From Hydractinia symbiolongicarpus (Eukaryota > Cnidaria > Hydrozoa > Anthoathecata > Hydractiniidae), in the NCBI RefSeq assembly GCF_029227915.1, contig NC_079886.1:21802501-21866500 (forward strand): DNA of 64,000 nucleotides. Reading direction: 5' to 3'. Positions within the stretch are counted from its first letter, which is position 1. Every line of letters begins with the position of its first letter. Of the stretch, positions 19,676 through 30,091 are shown in pieces. Position numbers and translations under genes: made by a program. The notes under the pieces are model-generated. The model was not told the DNA's origin. It saw nothing but the letters and a program-made list of their open reading frames with translations, and made no database searches.

Positions 19676-20188
19676 TCACGATTGCTCATCTTCGAAAGAC
19701 TGTTTGTTTTCTTGCTGTTCGTCATCTTCATCGAACTTCACCTTCACGACGACGTGTCTAAACGTGTGAGCTGCAACCAAGATCGGAGTCAGAAATTTTC
19801 CAAAGGCAGAGTACACAAGGATCCCCAAATCTGCCATGGTGTCCTTGATAATCGGATCTTCCTCGATGTCTTTTTTCAGACCCTCCTCACTATCGAGTTG
19901 AACAACATTACCTATACCCTTCGCGTACATGCTAATCGCATGTGAAGATAGTGCCTTGGCGGTCTTTTCTCCTTTCCCCTGAATTTCACGTTGAATGAAT
20001 TCCGCATACGTTTTTTCGATCACCTCCTCAGGAGCTTTGTGGACAAAGCTTTCAGTACATTTCTTCGGCAAGAGATGCTGTTTACCTTTACTTATAGCTT
20101 CTTTCAAAGCTTGACGTTTGTCAATTTGTTTAACAACTTCTGCTGCTGCTGTGTAGACATCGTTAAATATTTCTGAGATTAAAGACAT
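19676..20188 (-). CDS. Conserved Maverick protein, about 170 aa (200 aa from the upstream start)
   Basis: ATG at 20188 follows TCTAATAAAG and begins MSLISEIFNDVYTAAAEVVK, which I prefer. An in-frame ATG at 20278 (after AAAATAAACATC) would add a hydrophobic segment (IALTMAIILPYVLIMLCFL) and cannot be excluded. The body is helical and basic (QALKEAISKGKQHLLPKK), with KTAKALSSHAISMYAKGIG and a hydrophobic segment (LVYSAFGKFLTPILVAAH) before an acidic tail (DEDDEQQENKQSFEDEQ). The protein recurs next to the polymerase in cnidarian Mavericks; the function is unknown. The frame is open. Confidence 0.65.
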   Translation of the reverse strand: MSLISEIFNDVYTAAAEVVKQIDKRQALKEAISKGKQHLLPKKCTESFVHKAPEEVIEKTYAEFIQREIQGKGEKTAKALSSHAISMYAKGIGNVVQLDSEEGLKKDIEEDPIIKDTMADLGILVYSAFGKFLTPILVAAHTFRHVVVKVKFDEDDEQQENKQSFEDEQS

Positions 20189-20300
20189 CTTTATTAGAAG
20201 CCTTCTATACCGCAAAAAACAGAGCATGATCAAGACGTACGGAAGAATTATTGCCATAGTGAGGGCTATGTCGTTCATGATGTTTATTTTTCAACGCGAC

Positions 20301-23300
20301 CTACAACTCTACCGGTACTGTGTGGATGCCATCCTCGAGTACCTTCCGCTTATCGTTAAACGCTGAGAGGCCCAGCTTGTTTTGTTCGTACGTAACCATC
20401 CCCTGGTTATATACCTCTCCCATGTCATAGCGTTCTGCTTCTTCGACATGCCTTTACAGGAGAATTTTGTGCCTTTCTTTCCTTCCACAAAGTAACACTT
20501 TGCTTTCAAAGCTATCATTCTAAAACCTATAAATTCCAGTTTGAATATCCCTCCTGTTCGACTCGAGTACTTATCAGTGACGAGCCAGTTTTTCACGTCT
20601 TTGTCGTACTCGTCAAGCAGTTCAGGGCGAACAACATCTCGCAACTCTTCTCCAGAGATGGCAAAATAGGCACTGTCCGTATCCATATAAATATATTCAA
20701 AGTCTCGACGATCCACGTACTTGTCAATGAAGTCGTAGTAAAATTCCAACATGCGCAATTTGGCCAGCTGGTACACCGCAATGCCGCACTGGTATGCTCT
20801 GTCGATATGCACCTTTTTCTTTCCTTCTCTGATCTCGTACGCATCTCCTATCTCTTCAAGGTCTTCAAGGTACGGCGATCTCATCGCTGCGTCCACCTTC
20901 TTTTCATCTCTGGTAAACGTAGTATTAGCGTGCCTCGCTAGATCTTCGATCACTTTTCCATAGAATGAGTTCCCTTTCAACTTGGCTGTATCTCCCGCAA
21001 TACGCTTGTCAGGGTCTTTATCCGCTTGTCGTCGTGCATCCGCAATCTCTTTCGGAAACCATGCAAATGGCTTACCTCGTTTGTACTTGATGAACTGGTG
21101 AAAAGCAGTCACTTTCAGGCCATGGTCAGGGTACCACTTTAGCACCGGAGTGTACAGCAAGATCTTTTTAGCTTTCATCAACCCTAGAAGCTTACGCGTA
21201 CCTGGAACACGCTTTCGCCCTGTTGCTTTTAGGTACTCGTGCATGTGCTCAGGGATTTGATCGTCGGGTATCTCTTTCACGACAAAAAGTGGAGGCATCT
21301 CACTGAATTTGTTATACAGCTCCTTCGGCACTTCGATGTCAACCTGCACAAAACCGAAGAGGGATCCATTTTGCACACCTTGTGTTAGTAGCTCGAGATT
21401 GTGTTTCGCTGTCGGTGTTTTGATCTTGATCAGCTTCTCCTTCCCACAAGGAAAGTCTTGCATCAACGTACTCGGGTACAGTATATTCGCATCATAGCCA
21501 AGAGTGGTTTTGCACTTTTTACTGTTTCGACCATAGATGTGGGATCTGATACCTGTCACGTCTCTCTCGTGGTACCTACAGAACACGATGGCAGGCCCTC
21601 CCACCATACCCGTCTGCAAGAGCTCGTAGGCTTCATTCTTCGTGCACTCAGTGCAAGCCTTTTGCACCTTTTTGCACGCCTTGCAAGATCCTTGGTAGCA
21701 GTCTTATTACACTTGTGTTTACACGGCTCCCCCGGAGCGTAGAGCTAAAACTTTGGGTTTAGTCGTAGAGACTTGTTCAAAACGTAGCGCATCGACACAC
21801 CTGGAATGCTTACCGCATCTTTCAAAATGTCTATCGCGTCGTCGTAGTACTGCAACCTTGTCCTATTCACGGCTTCGATGAAAGGTTCCACGTCGGCTAA
21901 ATTGTACTCGCGCAACCAATCCATCATGGTGACGCAGCCTCGCTTGTAAAACTCTGCACGGAATGTTTCGTACTCTTTAGGAGAGAGGGTGTTTTTCCCA
22001 ATAAGACTGCTATAGAAGTGTTCGTACGCCACGGGTCCGACGTGGTTTAGCTTGTCATAGCTCGACAGCCACTCGTATGGGAACACCAGCTTTTTGAGTT
22101 TGCAATCCAGAGATTTGCACCACTCGTTGTAGCTCATGCCAGGAGCTATAAAATTTTTGATATCGAGAAATTTGAACCTCGAGGTCGTGAGGAACATGTA
22201 GTCGTTGTCTTTCTTCGCCACTTTGATCTTTTTGCTATCGTCTTTGGCAATTTGATCGACAAAGTACCACTTGATCATGTTCAGGTCATACTTTGCGCTG
22301 TTAAAACCGATCACAGCCACTTGGTTTACCCACTCGTTCCATGCCTTCTGAGTCTTGTCTGGAAGCATGTCAAAATCATCGGGTCTCGGGTACATTCTCT
22401 CCACCTCTTTCACGATGAGGGCGTGTCTCTTTTCGAGCTGCTCCACAAATCGTTCAACCAAGATCTTGGGATCATCGTGCACCAGGAACGTTGGATCTCC
22501 GTTCAGGCTATCGTGAATGGCGACGCTGACCGGCACATGCTCCGAGATGTATGTTAGATCGGATGTTTGTCGCTAATTCAGAGGGAGCAAGAGGGCCTCG
22601 AAATCAAACACGATGTAGTGAGGATAGGGTCGAAATTCTTTCTTAAAGTACCTCTTGGCTTTGGGTGGGCTCTCGCACTCCCACACTGTCACAAGGTTGT
22701 AACCAAGTTTTCGGATGCCTTCCTCCTTAGACTTGGTGGCCGTATATCTGTTTATGTTCCGCGTTCCTTGGCAGGGGCATCCGTGCCACTTGCAACCGTG
22801 GTACTCGTAGTCTGTCCTGGTCTGAGGTTCATAGCCGTCTACCTTGTAGACCTCATTTTCTTTCTCCCCGTAGCGTATCACACGCTCTCCTCCATGCCCA
22901 CATAGTGCGTGATGGATGTGCCTTTCCCTCGATATGTATTCTATCCACTGAGAAGCAGCGTAGCTAAAGCCCTCACCATAAAAGACCTTCTCTGACTTGC
23001 TAGGCATGCGCTTGACCTTCTCGCCTTTGCAGATGATAGTCGGCTTTCTTCCTTCACACTTTTCCTTTGTGTGCCTTGTGAGATGACAGACTTGCGTGAA
23101 TCGCTGTTTGCAGACCATGCACTTCCAGTGTTGCGTTAAAACATCTATCTTTTTAATATAAAAACAGTGCCCATCCAACATACCAAGGTTGATCGTGTCT
23201 AAATCTTTTTTGTATTGATTCTGACCGTACACGAGTCTCCAGGGTGCCTTTTCAGAGTTGGTCAGGGGCTCAAAGACTCTGATGTTAATCTTGAAGCGCT

Positions 23301-24271
23301 TCGCTATCCCCTCAAAGTCAACGAGCTTCGTAGCATGTACATCTTCCCTCTTTAGTTTGGGATTGTTGTAGTATTCGCGTGCTAGTGCGAGAGCTGGCCT
23401 TGTAAGGTACTTTTCTTTTTGCTTCTTATCTTCACGTGAGTGTACGACCAGACATCTCCAGACACACAAATTGTCAGTTCTTTCATCCTCCTTATCAAAG
23501 CTGTAGATGCACTTCTTATTTCGCAACCAGTCTGGTAAAGGTCCACAGCCTAACAGGGGCTCCCTTGTGGAGATGATCTTGATCTGCATATGTTTGAAGA
23601 CTATTTTCCCTTCGTACGATCCTGGGGTCTCGATTGTTCTTTCTGGTGGCAAGTACGCCTTCCCCCAAAATTCGTTATCTCCAAGATCTAATCGCTGCAT
23701 TTCACATTTTTTCGATAAAGGCTTCGATGTCAGCTAGGCTCGTAAGCGATCCTTCGCTTCCTTTGGTCTTGTGATACGGAGCCGTGCCACCTCCTGCTTC
23801 GTAGATGGTGCAAGCAAAACTGTAGACTATCTTAACTCTCATGTCTATGTAGGGCGTAATTTTTAGCATGATGGCCTCCGACAGTGGCTGATTAAGGTTC
23901 TTGTTGAACCGCCATGTCTTGACACGATTTCCGTCTTCCAACATCTGTGTGTTATTTTCATCAAAAATGTGCTGAATGTCTTCGACGCCTTCGGATCGGT
24001 TTTTCTCTTGTGGGAACATGTGCTTGATGTCTTCGACTCCACTGTATTCGTCTTGTATGTCTCCAGCATCGTAAAAGTCCTCTCGCGCTTCTCTCTCGAT
24101 TTCATCGTGCAGCGTCGTCCTTCCAGCAATTTGCTCCCTCGCCCTGTTATAATAAGAAGTAACAGTGTCTCGTACACTCTGCAGTCTCTCTGCAAGAGCA
24201 TCACGTGTTGCTGCTACTGGCGCTGAGACAGCGCTATATAATTTACTGATTGCATTCTTGAACCAACTCAT
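20301..24271 (-). pseudogene. Protein-primed family B DNA polymerase, five lesions
   Basis: The N-terminal frame (24271-23702) changes frame at a run of six T (plus strand, 23707-23712) and continues in 23700-22573. That part has a Cys/His-rich segment (CMVCKQRFTQVCHLTRH) and exonuclease motif I (YIVFDFEALL). A TAG (22573-22575) breaks it; the same frame goes on to another TAG (21745-21747). A frame change near 21672-21705 follows. The last frame carries polymerase motif A (YDANILYPS), motif B (KLKGNSFYGK) and motif C (YMDTDSAYF). A final shift near 20395-20425, with probable loss of some residues, leads to the end at 20301. Total length (~1,320 codons) fits Polinton pPolB, which copies the linear genome from a protein primer. 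Catalytic motifs survive, but the enzyme cannot be made from this copy as written. Confidence 0.92.
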
Positions 24272-24384
24272 TTCTTTTATTTATTATAGATTGGTTCCAA
24301 CCAACATCGGTCGCAATTTGAGTAGGGACTTTCCCTATTCAAACAGATATGTCAGCAGTTTTTGTCGTGTGCCGTCATGATGTC
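24272..24384. other. Leader between polymerase start and right terminal repeat
   Basis: It contains TAATAAATAAAAGAA just before the polymerase ATG (minus strand) and a small inverted repeat TAGGGA/TCCCTA near 24333-24347. It is probably the polymerase promoter region, with the terminal-repeat CRE-like site about 210 bp upstream; inferred. Confidence 0.4.
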
Positions 24385-24582
24385 GCGTGTTTACTCATTT
24401 GAGGCATGATGAAATCTGTGATTACTCATTTGAGGCATGATAAAATATGTGATTAATCATTTGAGGCATGATAGAATCTGTGACGTCACAGCTGTTTTAA
24501 GGGGTCTAAAAGCAGCGTTTTTTGGTAGGGGTTTGACCGTCGAAAACCTAAAACCTGATTATATTCATCCCTTACTCTAGCT
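24385..24582. repeat. Right terminal inverted repeat of the Maverick
   Basis: This is the complement of the left repeat. TGACGTCA lies at 24481-24488, and three iterons (complement of ATCATGCCTCAAATGAGTAA) lie at about 24390, 24421 and 24452 with a 31-bp period, against 30 bp on the left. The innermost iterons have diverged between the ends, while the outer ~115 bp are nearly identical. Confidence 0.9.
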
Positions 24583-24587
24583 AGGAG

Positions 24588-25211
24588 AGCTACGTAAAAA
24601 AAGTGAGAGTTAAAAGTAATGTTATGGCTGAAAAATTCACTTTTCTTGTGAAATGTTTTGTAGCTGCTTCCATGAAAAGAGAAAAATATTCTGTTTATGT
24701 CCACCTGTGTCAAAGAAGTGGTGACATTTTGTATCCGAAATGTTTATGTAAAGCTGGAGCAGGAGGATGCTGTAAGCATGTCGCAGTAGTTCTATTTCAA
24801 TTGGTTGAATACAAACAGTTGGACTTGAAAATTGTCCCTGATGACAAGACATGCACAGATGTGTTACAAAAATGGCATGTACCTGGAGAAAGTGCAAATT
24901 CTGCACCAATAAAATTTACTGCAATGACATTCGAGAAAGCGGACCTTACGAAAGACACAAATGAAAGTCGCAAAAGACCGTTGGTCACAGGAAATAGAAA
25001 ATTTTGTTCTACACCACTGTTTGCACATGAGCCCTCAGCCGAAAAAGTCAAAAAATTAGCAACAGACTTATTTGAAATAGGGCAAGGAACTTCAATGCCA
25101 TATTTATTACAAGAAAATGACTATAAACCATCATCATTTTATGACACATCTATAAAAGAATTTAATTTTGAACAGACAAACAGTGAAATGAGCAGAGCAA
25201 ACTCTATGTAG
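24588..25211 (+). pseudogene. SWIM zinc-finger protein gene, 3' part after the Maverick
   Basis: This continues the frame that ends at 6303 on the other side of the Maverick. SYVKKVRVKSN leads to FLVKCFVAASMKREKYSVYV and the SWIM finger CLCKAGAGGCCKHVAVVLF, pattern CxC..CxH. After it come a linker (ADLTKDTNESRKRPLV) and an open end to 25211. SWIM fingers bind DNA or proteins and occur in transposases and in YqaJ-type proteins multiplied in cnidarian genomes. The frame has no breaks on this side, but without a promoter and N-terminus the fragment is probably inactive. It ends tail to tail against the THAP gene. Confidence 0.7.
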
Positions 25212-25560
25212 AAGGTACAAAATCCTTTCTACTGATCATAAAAAGCCATATCTGTCGAAGCTCCTTAGGAATGACATAAAAAGATAAGTATGGATTCTTC
25301 TTCGAGTTGTTTTGACAGAGAGGTACACAGCAAGTTATCCCTCCTCCTTTACTTTTAACTTGCGATAAAAAGCTTGAACTTGATGAAAAGTTAGAGCCAA
25401 TGCTTGCAGGAGAGCCCAAGTTTTGAAAAAAACTGTTGTCTAGATTAGAATTTGGTATATCGCTTTTATTTTGAGTAGAATTAAGAATGAAGTGTACTTG
25501 TTCGGCCATTTTTGTTACTACGAATGGTTTGTTTACGCTTTTGCAGAATACAACTACCAT
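25204..25560 (-). CDS. THAP zinc-finger protein fragment, 118 aa
   Basis: The C-terminal part has the start of a THAP domain: CCVPLCQNN (CxxxC), then LSFYVIPKELRQIWLFMISR, matching the C..C...lsF..fPk....W...i.R pattern. The second zinc half (C..H) is missing; the frame stops at 25204, or an exon ends at GTACCT nearby. The N-terminal 60 residues are Ser/Asn-rich. THAP domains bind DNA and are typical of P-element-like transposases and derived regulators. It overlaps the end of the SWIM gene by a few bases on the opposite strand, so both may belong to one older mobile element. Confidence 0.55.
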   Translation of the reverse strand: MVVVFCKSVNKPFVVTKMAEQVHFILNSTQNKSDIPNSNLDNSFFQNLGSPASIGSNFSSSSSFLSQVKSKGGGITCCVPLCQNNSKKNPYLSFYVIPKELRQIWLFMISRKDFVPST

Positions 25561-27738
25561 AATGCATTGCGAATTAGCCGTATAGAGGGAACGGGGAATT
25601 AAATAAGGCTTTAACCAAGGACATTATTAATATTTCCCATTCTTTGAAGAAATAATTAACCTCACGTCATGAAAATTTAGTATGTTATTAGCAGTTATCC
25701 TACTTAATATGTATAGAAAATATGACTTTTCCTTTTAAAAATTTTCACAAGAGAAATATTTCACTTTTCTTCATATTCAGAGCCTTCTTAATTCATGACA
25801 GTTTACTACCTTTTCACAATTCTCGGCAAGTGCGTTGTAACAAAAGAAACATTTATTTAAACAATGGTTGAAACTGTGAACTCGTGTATTTCCAACAAGG
25901 ATCACCTTGCTATAAGTTTTGCAACCCAGTGCCTGCTGGCCAACCAATTCTGTAAAATACACATATAACTAAACTGCTTACAACAGCCTAAATAATGTGA
26001 TTGTATATTTATTCATTTAAAAAACAATCAAAACAATATGCGAACGGTTTTTCTGCTGCGTATGAGGGGAATTAAAACAAACTTGCAATACCTCAAATAA
26101 GTTACTTAAAATGCCGAGATAATTTTTCTTTAAAACTGCTTATATTACTATCGTTTGAAATGTCTCTTAGCAAGGTGTTATATATTTTACTTGCCACTTA
26201 AATGTACGACGGTCATATTCCGTTCGAATTGCAGGAAGCTGTAGCAACAAATTCAATGCAGGAAAAATGAGAAAGCTTACATTTCCACATCAAAAGATAT
26301 GAACGAATTAAAAAACTTTGTTGCATAAAGGTTTCGTCAGTTTTTTCAGTTTTTGAGGTGTACCAAACAACATTGCCTCAGTTGGATGAATTCGTTATCA
26401 TAACACGATAACACGATAAACATTATCTCCTTTCTGATGTTGTAAGAGAATGGTTACACTTACCCAAACGAACTATATTGTCAGTGTTTTAACAACATGT
26501 TCTAAGTGAAAGACAGCGAAGACATAATTTTTTGTGTTGAGTTCTCTTTGTTAAGTACTCACCGAACATTTCATTTATTTTTGTACAGGTCCTGCATTGA
26601 TACCAGATATGTATATATTCTGACGTAGTCAACCTGTGTAAAATATGAATAATAATAATAATAATAATAACTTTATAGCTTGTATAAACAACCCCGGGTG
26701 TAATTCGGAGTAAAAAGATATATCTATAGCAACGTTCTTAGGAATGTAATATTACATCTATGTTTGAAAACCCATATTATCTCAATGAAACATGACTTCT
26801 GCTGCCCTTTCTACTGTCTTCGGACTGCGAGAATACACTTTGAAAATAGCAGTCGTGGTTTTTTTTACGTAAAAAAATATGGGTAAATTGTATCCATATT
26901 TTTGCGGGGGATGCAGGGCATTGTACTTGTACATAAAAAGCACGATGGAGGAAAAATTAAAGTTAGGTATTTTCTAATACAGAAAACACGAAAAATCTTG
27001 TATTATCTTTATGCTATGAAACAAAAAGAAAATTGTACTTTGAGCTACTTAGTTGTATTGGTGTCGCGTCAAAAATTATGCTCTAATATAAAGGTACTCT
27101 TCTTAGAAATGACGTGGTAACTAGGAGATTTTTTCTCCAGTTTGTTTCGCGTCTAAAACTACAATATGTGAATCACATATTGTAGTTTTCCTCTAGTTTT
27201 TTCTTTTCAATTCTTACTAGGTAGTATTTTCTGCTTTTACTTAAAAATTTGTTGAATCTACTTAAAAATGACGTAATTGCTTTATATTTGCTACTTACCG
27301 AATGAATAAGTTCTTTGAACTTTGCTTATCATTTACGTTGAAACATTGGAAGGACTAGCTTCCTTGTCTCGTGTCATAATTTCTGAAAAAACTTTTTGGA
27401 AAAGAATTTTCCAAATTGCTAAACAGAACACAATTTACAAGTTGTATCAATATTTATTTTGACAAGCTTTCGACGACGTTGTCACTATCATCACGTCAAC
27501 ATGTTACAAATACCTACGATATCGTTAGATATAACAAAAAATTCTTATGGTAAGTTTATAAAACTAGTCGTAAGCACGTGGACCACAGCAATTAAGCCGT
27601 CGGGAACCGCGGCAATTAACCTGTGGGGGGAGTTTAATGGAATTCGCCTACTGCTACTCGTACTATACTATTGATAAATGCTAAAATAATTCTAAAGGCA
27701 TAGATTGAACAGCCCTTATCAGCGTTTATGAACTACCC
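25561..27738. other. Intergenic DNA after the THAP gene
   Basis: No gene seen. It contains an (AAT)n run at 26648-26670 and a short inverted pair ACTACAATATGTGA/TCACATATTGTAGT at about 27159-27187. The ORFs present show no domain and no conserved composition. Confidence 0.45.
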
Positions 27739-29388
27739 AGTAAACAAAAAGACGTCTTAAAGACGTCTTTTCTCGTCTCTAGCTCGTTCGGACGTCTCTC
27801 GACCAGAAAAAGACGTCTTAAAGACGTCTTTATAAGACGAGTCAAATCTCGTTCAAAAGAAACGTCTTAAAGACGTTTTTATCTGGTCTCCGTTAGACCA
27901 GTTATATCTCGTTCTAAAGAAACGTCTCAAAGACGTCTTTTTTGGTCTCTGTAAGACAAGTATAATCTCGTTCGAAATGAATGTCATCATTTCTTTTCGT
28001 TTTAAAGATAATTTCACTACAAACAAATAACTACGTTATTTCTTTGCCCATTCGCAATTATTGGCGTACAAATAAATGTTTTTGATATTTCAGAATTTTT
28101 TATACAGAGGTAGCCAAAAATTCGAATTAAATTTGTCTAAAAAAGGATACATTTTACAATGAAAACAGCGTTTGAAGGACCGCATAGAATAAACTTGTGA
28201 AGAAACATCGTTCCATTTCAACAAATGTTGCATTTGACGTTTACTTTTGAACAAAAAAGAATAATGTGCTCCATAACACAACAAGTAAATAGTAAAGCAA
28301 AAAATGCTGTATTTATCCGAGATACGAATGGACAATAAAGAAAATATTTTTCTGATTAGAAGTAAGTATCTTAGATATTTTTTGTACTTTCTCGGGCAGA
28401 AACCTTTGCGATTTTTGGTCTTCACGCGGAAGATTATGCTTACGACTTATTTTAGGCCAGTTTGAAATCAAGGGGAGCTTTCATCAATACTTGGGAAAAT
28501 AATACTTTAAATGCTTAGTTTTAGCTTCACCATTCCTTCCCCTTCAATTGCACGCCACACAGTAGCTACTTTATATATTGGCGTAATAACTGAAATGCAT
28601 TTTATTAAAGGGTTGTTTGGAATATATCTTCAAAGAATAAACACATTATCCAACGTGCACAATATGACAGATATATATTTCAAACAGAGCTCAGACCGAA
28701 GTGTTAGTGATTGGCGAAAATAAATTGACGATGTTGTTCAAGACAACCTTCAAAGATACTAACTGCTATTGTTTATGGTCAACAATTTTAATTTTGTAGT
28801 AATACACTGTATATTTTGTATAATGCACGCTTTTTTATAAGCAAAACAGCTTCAAATACTTGATTGTTGCTTATCTGTTGCTCATTGAACATTCATCTTT
28901 TACAAGAAGAAAAGTTTCCGAAAGTAATGATTTTGTTTTCGTTGTTGTTGCTTATAAAAAAGCTTGTATGTGATATTATTTTATTCTTATTAAACTGTTT
29001 ATTTATATAATGATAGAAATATAAATTTTCTATTAAATATTTTATCATCGTTTTCTTAACCCTTTTCTTGTTTTGGTTTGTCACACCTCCATCAGAATTA
29101 AAATTACTAAAATCCTAATACGCATAGGTTAAAATTATCTAAAGCAGCCCTGCCTTGGCAGTATAACGTTTGAAAGAGACTAAATAAAGAAGTCTTTAAG
29201 ACGTTTCGGTACCTACCGGAACGTCTCTAAAACGTCTTTAACACGTCGCAAAAAGACGTCTTTTTTACGTTTCTCAAAGACGTCTTTAGGCGTTACGCTT
29301 TTAGAAGTGTTGAAAGACGTCTTAGAGACGTCTCATCTGGTCTTCAAAAGACGTTTTTAAGACGTGTTTAAGACGTCTCGTGTTTACT
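27739..29388. mobile_element. MITE with many GACGTC palindromes, 1,650 bp
   Basis: The ends are inverted: AGTAAACAAAAAGACGTCTT on the left, and the complement of AGTAAACACGAGACGTCTTA on the right. Each end carries about 200 bp of repeated AAGACGTCTT and related AAACGTCT units. The ~1.2 kb centre is AT-rich without coding signs. No target duplication is clear (CCC left, ATG right), so an end may have decayed. Confidence 0.7.
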
Positions 29389-29990
29389 ATGATCAACAAC
29401 AAAATCATTAAAGAGACGTGCTAAAACATCGACAAAATAAATGACGTGTGCAATACAGCGTATGCTCGAGGATATATCAAGCTGGAAGCATTATAGTGAT
29501 TTGAGGTGCTTTTTGAGTGAGACCTCTAAATTAACAGAGTAATGCCTAAATGATTGTATGCATACTGTTATAAGGGATTGAACTTATAACTCTGAAACTG
29601 CTTTTTTTTTCGGATTTTCCGTATCATTTTGATTGTTTTTACGATGTTATTGCTTTCACAGTAAAAATTTCCATGATTCGCATTCTAACACACCACGCTT
29701 CAGCCGTAAACAGAAGTCATAAAATCACAGAAGGGAAAAATTAAAAATTAAAAATTATTTCAAGCTTTAGAAAAACTATGCTTTTCTCATTAATCAATTA
29801 AAACGTCTCGGTCTTTTATCTTTTGTTAATATCATCCGCTGTGCCAAGCCTTAATTCTCAGTGGTTTTAGTTGATTATGTGTCCATGGAAACTGCCGTAA
29901 TTGACATTAGTGTAGGAGATTATTTTTCCTTAACTAGACAGTTTTGTAGATACTAACCTCGAATGCACAGCTAAGAGCACCTTTCGATCT
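29389..29990. other. Intergenic DNA
   Basis: AT-rich sequence without any gene, repeat array or structured element I can support. Confidence 0.4.
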
Positions 29991-30009
29991 CGTATATCAA
30001 ACCTTTCAT

Positions 30010-30091
30010 TTCAAGATCGAAGCTTCCATCTTGAGATCGAAGGAAGCTTCCATCATGAGATGGAATTCTCGATCTTAAGATGGAAGCTTAT
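30010..30091. repeat. Cluster of AGCTTCCATCTTGAGATCGA repeats, direct and inverted
   Basis: Two direct copies around GATCGAAGCTTCCATC and GATCGAAGGAAGCTTCCATC are followed by the complement CTCGATCTTAAGATGGAAGCTT. The set can fold as a long hairpin with two or three mismatches. It is possibly the remains of a MITE centre. Confidence 0.55.

Larger units (their letters stand above)
6304..24582. mobile_element. Maverick/Polinton, 18,279 bp, complete ends, many genes broken
   Basis: The element starts AGCTAGAGTAAGGG and ends with the exact complement, followed by AGGAG at 24583-24587, which matches AGGAG at 6299-6303. Five- to six-bp duplications, long terminal inverted repeats and a size of 15-20 kb are typical of Mavericks. 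It encodes the defining set: protein-primed DNA polymerase B, retroviral-type integrase, packaging ATPase and double jelly-roll capsid protein. GC content is visibly higher than in the AT-rich flanks. Genes lie on both strands with tiny gaps and no obvious introns. Polymerase, integrase, major capsid and ATPase frames each contain stops or frameshifts, so the copy is probably non-autonomous. No cysteine protease gene was recognised. Confidence 0.95.

Noticed and set aside
9706-22575. Reading TGA or TAG as amino acids (altered code or selenocysteine)
   Set aside because: TAG, TAA and TGA all occur as internal stops together with frameshifts, and host genes end normally. Decay explains this better.
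28090-28425. 111-aa minus-strand ORF inside the GACGTC element
   Set aside because: No transposase motif; its composition follows the AT-rich centre of the MITE.
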